A DNA stretch of 64,000 nucleotides from Gordionus sp. m RMFG-2023. Lineage: Eukaryota; Nematomorpha; Gordioida; Chordodea; Parachordodidae. The stretch lies in the NCBI RefSeq assembly GCF_954871325.1, contig NC_088777.1:20561366-20625365 (forward strand). The letters are read 5' to 3'. Shown one piece after another: positions 60,768 to 64,000 of the stretch (the stretch's first letter is position 1; the number at the start of each line of letters is the position of its first letter). The notes below the pieces were generated by a model. That model ran no database searches, had not been told where the DNA came from, and worked only from the letters and a program-made list of their open reading frames with translations. The position numbers and the translations under genes are program-made.

Positions 60768-62847
60768 TATTTTTATTTTTTTTAAGAAAAATGAATTGAA
60801 AAAAATGAAGAAGGCGAGAAACGGCAATGATTAGGCAAAAAAATAACTAAAAATATTACTATATTTAGGAAAATTACATATTTATATTTTAACAATAAAA
60901 AAATTCTTTTGTTTTTAACAATTCATGATACAAATAATTTTTTAAATAATCGTAACCTAATAAGATTGATAAACATGCTTTTAATGCATACTAGTTAATT
61001 ATATCAAAATCTTTATTCGCCATTAATATTTTAGAGTATTTGACCGTATTTGACCGGTCAAATATTCCTCCGGTCAATTGACCAGTCAATTGACCGAATT
61101 TGACCGGTCAATTGACCGACATGCCAACCCTGGATTAAAGCACTAACCTCTACTAACGAAGCACTAAAGAATATAAGTTTCATCGTTAGTGCTTTCATAA
61201 TTTTCCAGCCGAGATTAGACCTCTAAAAATTTCTTTAGCATTTTACAATTTTTCCATATGACAGTTAAGTAAATTAATAACGGAATTTAAATACACTAAT
61301 TAAGCACTAAATAATGGCCAAAACCGAATGTTTAGTACTCCTATAGTTTTTGTTTTGGCACGTCGCCATATTTTTGTTTTTTCGTGAATAACTTTTTATT
61401 CTTAAATTCGGCTACAAAACTGATTAAAGCACTAACCTCTACTAACAAAGCACTAAAGAATGATATAAGTTTCATCGTTAGTGCTTTCATAATTTTCCAG
61501 CCGAAATTTGACCTCTAAAAATTTGAAAAGCGTGTTATAATTTTTTCATATGGGTTAACAAAATAAATTACGGAATTTAAATATACTAATTAAGCACTAA
61601 ATAATGGCGAAAACCGGATGTTAAGTACTACTCTAGTTTTAGTTTTGGCACGTCGCCAATATTTGTTTATTTTTGTTTTTTTCGTGAATAAATTTTTATT
61701 TATAAATTCGGCTGCAAAATGGATTGAAGCACTAACCTCTACTAACGAAGCACTAAAGAATGAAATAAGTTTCATCGTTAGTGCTTCCAATCGACTTTTA
61801 AGCATGAAGTTGGCACAAATTTTTATTTTTGCCTATAACTTTTTTTCCTTAAATTCGGCTACTATACGGATTGAAGCACTAACAAGCACTAAAAAATGAC
61901 ATATGTTTCATCGTTAGTGCTTTCATAATTTTCTAGCCGAAATTTGACCTCTAAAAATTTCTTTTGCGTGTTATAATATTTTCATATGACGGTTAACAAA
62001 ATAAATTACAGAATTTAAAAATACTAATTAAGCACTAAATAATGGAGGAAAACCGGATGTTTAGTACTATTATAGTTTTTGTTTTGGCACGTTGCCATTA
62101 TTTCTTTTTTTCGCTAATAACTTTTTATTCTTAAATTCGGCTACAAAACTGATTGAAGCACTAACCTCTACTAACGAAGCACTAAAGAATGATATAAGTT
62201 TCATCGTTAGTGCTTTCATAATTTTCCATCCGAAATTTGACCTCTAAAAATTTCTTTAGCGTGTTACAATTTTTTCATATGACGGTTAAAAAAATAAATT
62301 ACGGAATTTAAATACACTAATTAAGCACTAAATAATGGCGAAAACCGGATGTTTTGTACTATTATAGTTTTTGTTTTGGCAAGTCGCCAATATTTGTTTA
62401 TTTTTATTTTTTTCGCGAATAACTTTTTTCCCTTAAATTCGGCTACTATCCGGATTGAAGCACTAACCTCTACTTACGAAGCACTAAAGAATGATATATA
62501 TTTCATCGTTAGTGCTTCCAATCGACATTTAAGCGTGAAGTTGGCACAAATTTTTATTTTTGCTTATAACTTTTTTTCCTTAAATTCGGCTACTAAACGG
62601 ATTGAAGCACTAACAAGCACTAACGAAGCACTAAAAAATGATATATAATTCATCGTTAGTGCTTCCATTTGTTCGGCCAATTTCACGGACCTGTAAAAGT
62701 GCCATATATTACTATTGTCGCAAAAGATGTGGTGGGAGAGCAAAACTCGCCGTTAATTGTGACTTTAGTATAACTAAATGTCATTTAGACACTTGTAAAC
62801 CAATTCAAAGTAAAACTTAATTGTAATTATATATTATTATATTTTAG

Positions 62848-63777
62848 ATGTTTCACCTTTATCATCAAACATTATCTTAGAATAACTGAGTTCAAATTTT
62901 CAAGTTAAAAATATTTTATCACATAATTATAAAACAATAAACTCAAAATCATATAGATGTATCTCAAATATCTTCTCAATCTTATGGAGAATCTTTGGCC
63001 CTCTCAAATCCAAATTAAAAATATAAATAATATTAATTAACTATAAATTAAATAGATGTATCTCAAATATCTTCTCAATATCATGGAGAATCCTTGACCC
63101 TCTCAAATCCAAGTTAAAAATTATAAATCATATTAATTAACTATAAATTAAAATTATAAATCATATTAATTAACTATAAATTAAATAGATGTATCTCAAA
63201 TATTTTCTCAATCTCATGGAGAATCTTTGACCCTCTCAAATCCAAGTTAAAAATTATAAATCATATTAATTGACTATAAATTAAATAGATGTATCTCATA
63301 TATTTTCTCAATCTCATGGACAATCCTTGACCCTCTCAAATCCAAGTTAAAAATTATAAATAATTTTAAATAAATATTATAATTTTAGGTACAACATATT
63401 ATATAACCATTATCTAAACACAAATTTTAAAATAGGTTATACTCAAAGTCATTCAGCTTACACATCCCCTCTCTGCTCATATATCTCCCCATATATTCCT
63501 GATTTTCAAAGTAACATTTTTATAACAAATCAATTTAATCTATAAAATATAGATGCTCCCAACATATCAAATGATTTCTATATATCTCCACTTAATTCAG
63601 AAATAGAAAGTAATAATCTTAATGAAAATATATATATCACTATATATATATAGGCAATTATTTTTTAGAAAATATGGATAATCATGGATTTGCAGAATCT
63701 CTAATAGATTTTAATGAAAATATATAAATTTTTGGTAAATTTCTATATAAACATCTAAAAATTTTCTTATATTTTAG
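62848..63777 (+). other. Possible short exons of the FLYWCH gene
   Basis: After an acceptor (TATATTTTAG|) at 62,847, 62,848-62,879 can read (D)VSPLSSNIIL. Later blocks repeat DVSQISSQS-like coding, and ATAAAATATAG| at about 63,550 precedes (D)APNISNDFYISPLNSEIE followed by a GTAATA donor-like site. The implied first intron would be only 38 bp. Exon borders are mostly guesses; the pieces are Ser/Asn-rich with no domain. Confidence 0.35.
62955..63360 (+). repeat. Four tandem copies, unit about 100 bp, with exon-like core
   Basis: AGATGTATCTCAAATAT(C/T)TT recurs at 62,955, 63,054, 63,187 and 63,287. Each copy continues CTCAATCTCATGGAGAATC, CTCTCAAATCCAAGTTAAAA and an AT-rich tail (ATATTAATTAACTATAAATT). 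The core can be read in one frame as DVSQISSQSHGESLTLSNPS in most copies and is better conserved than the tail. Confidence 0.8.
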
Positions 63778-64000
63778 AGGAATCGACATTTATCGATAGC
63801 CAAAAGGGCAAAGCATTGCTCTTTTTTCAAAATTTTCTTTACCGTTATAACGGTACATACAGGAATACAATTTACTACCGTTGTTTAAAAGCTGATTGTA
63901 AAGTAACGTGTAAATATATTCAGGGATACACAGTATCCAAAATGCATGAACATCAAAATCATGCTATACTTTTTCTCAAATTAAAAACCTTGCAAACAGT
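63778..64000 (+). CDS. FLYWCH zinc-finger exon, runs off the window
   Basis: Follows an acceptor CTTATATTTTAG|. It reads EESTFIDSQKGKALLFFQNF, then LYRYNGTYRNTIYYRCLKAD, then CKVTCKYIQGYTVSKMHEHQ, then NHAILFLKLKT, open to the window end. This is a canonical FLYWCH finger: GK-L start, LYR aromatic block, YYRC, C-x4-C, and a final H-x-H/H-x2-H cluster (HEHQNH). It lies 1 kb beyond the split finger and probably belongs to the same gene or to a MULE element. No MULE core is visible to the right within the window. Confidence 0.75.

Larger units (their letters stand above)
58256..61132 (-). mobile_element. BED-type hAT transposon, full length
   Basis: Termini CAGGGTTGTGCATTTGACCG (left) and, on the minus strand, CAGGGTTGGCATGTCGGTCA (right), with TTGACCGGTCAAAT repeats inside both. 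Exact 8-bp target duplication gattaaag at 58,248-58,255 and 61,133-61,140. Length 2,877 bp. It lies inside a repeat unit of the foldback right arm, so it is younger than that arm. A 66-bp tandem duplication sits in its 5' region. Confidence 0.93.
53321..62692. mobile_element. Foldback-type transposon, 9.4 kb including a nested hAT
   Basis: Terminal sequence AGGTCCGTGAAGTTGGCCGA on the left and, on the minus strand, AGGTCCGTGAAATTGGCCGA on the right. The direct flanks are gtaaaagtg at 53,312-53,320 and 62,693-62,701: an exact 9-bp target duplication. Left arm about 53,321-56,005, loop about 56,006-56,845, right arm about 56,846-62,692. Each arm is an array of units of about 300 bp in opposite orientation. 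Without the hAT it would be about 6.5 kb. No transposase gene of its own; 9-bp duplications and sub-repeated long arms are typical of Drosophila FB-like elements and of some MULE-related elements. Confidence 0.9.
56846..62692. repeat. Foldback right arm: inverted array, split by a hAT
   Basis: Same units as the left arm, reversed: TTTCATCGTTAGTGCTTTCA recurs near 56,845, 57,135, 57,425, 57,715, 58,005, then after the hAT near 61,180, 61,475, 61,905, 62,200 and others. The outermost units in both arms contain a variant with TTCCAATCGAC, which supports the pairing of outer ends. Confidence 0.9.
53248..62809 (+). pseudogene. FLYWCH zinc-finger exon split by the foldback element
   Basis: Left half 53,248-53,320 (after acceptor TATTTAG) reads KTIKNKDYIEYLGYQYLQHK then SGKS. 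Right half 62,702-62,809 continues AIYYYCRKRCGGRAKLAVNC then DFSITKCHLDTCKPIQS to a donor AAA|GTAAAA. Counting the 9-bp duplication once, the frame is continuous. Pattern: aromatic YYYC, C-x3-C, a GGRAK block and a His-Cys pair, close to the FLYWCH finger (normally C-C-H-H). FLYWCH fingers bind DNA or mediate protein contacts and occur in host genes and in MULE transposases; which of these it is cannot be decided. The 9.4 kb insertion must disrupt this copy. Confidence 0.78.

Noticed and set aside
53771-62648. A similar open frame of about 65 codons recurring in many foldback units (for example 53,771-53,974, 54,383-54,580, 61,618-61,899)
   Set aside because: The frame is shared because the units are copies of each other; it has variable starts, no recognised domain, and is broken in several units. 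No sign of coding constraint.
1-64000. CRISPR array, bacterial operons or phage genes
   Set aside because: Introns, tRNA-derived SINEs, LINEs and an animal arrestin show eukaryotic DNA; the tandem repeats have no regular spacers.

Overview
The window is AT-rich metazoan nuclear DNA (about three quarters A+T by eye) with spliceosomal GT-AG introns, one host gene readable end to end, and a very high load of transposons, many nested and most decayed. The host gene is a beta-arrestin on the minus strand (6,759-30,074). Its internal sequence most resembles the arthropod kurtz type, so I lean to an arthropod or close relative; that rests on remembered family features, not a search.

Layout. 1-6.7 kb: decayed transposon ends and simple repeats, no gene recognised. 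6.76-30.07 kb: beta-arrestin in 12 exons, about 552 codons. Eleven junctions keep phase and ten use GT-AG; the last intron (7,092-7,715) has no canonical borders that keep the frame. Intron 7 holds a piggyBac remnant and intron 3 a hAT-like MITE. The 12.4 kb intron 1 holds a TTF-type hAT that was hit by a 6.0 kb near-perfect palindrome of two PIF/Harbinger elements, plus two more hAT remnants. 30.1-34.7 kb: no gene, small MITE-like hairpins.

34.76-43.11 kb is a nested stack. A TTF-type hAT (8-bp target duplication) was hit by a hAT-like MITE (8-bp duplication) that itself contains a DDE transposon of an unassigned family. The same hAT was hit again by a 3.1 kb RTE-type LINE with an 18-bp target duplication. 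This LINE starts with a tRNA-like head, and a SINE at 47.07-47.88 kb shares both its head and its tail. 43.1-52.7 kb: more MITEs and hATs, a MULE transposase fragment and tandem repeats.

53.25-64.0 kb: the exon of a FLYWCH zinc-finger gene is split by a 9.4 kb foldback element with 9-bp target duplications. The foldback arms are arrays of units of about 300 bp, and one arm carries a nearly intact BED-finger hAT with an exact 8-bp duplication. Short exon-like repeats and a second FLYWCH finger follow and run off the window end.

The target duplications and the paralogous unoccupied copies give relative ages for many insertions. Apart from the arrestin and the FLYWCH gene, every coding region found is a transposase or reverse transcriptase, and all of those carry stops, frameshifts or deletions.
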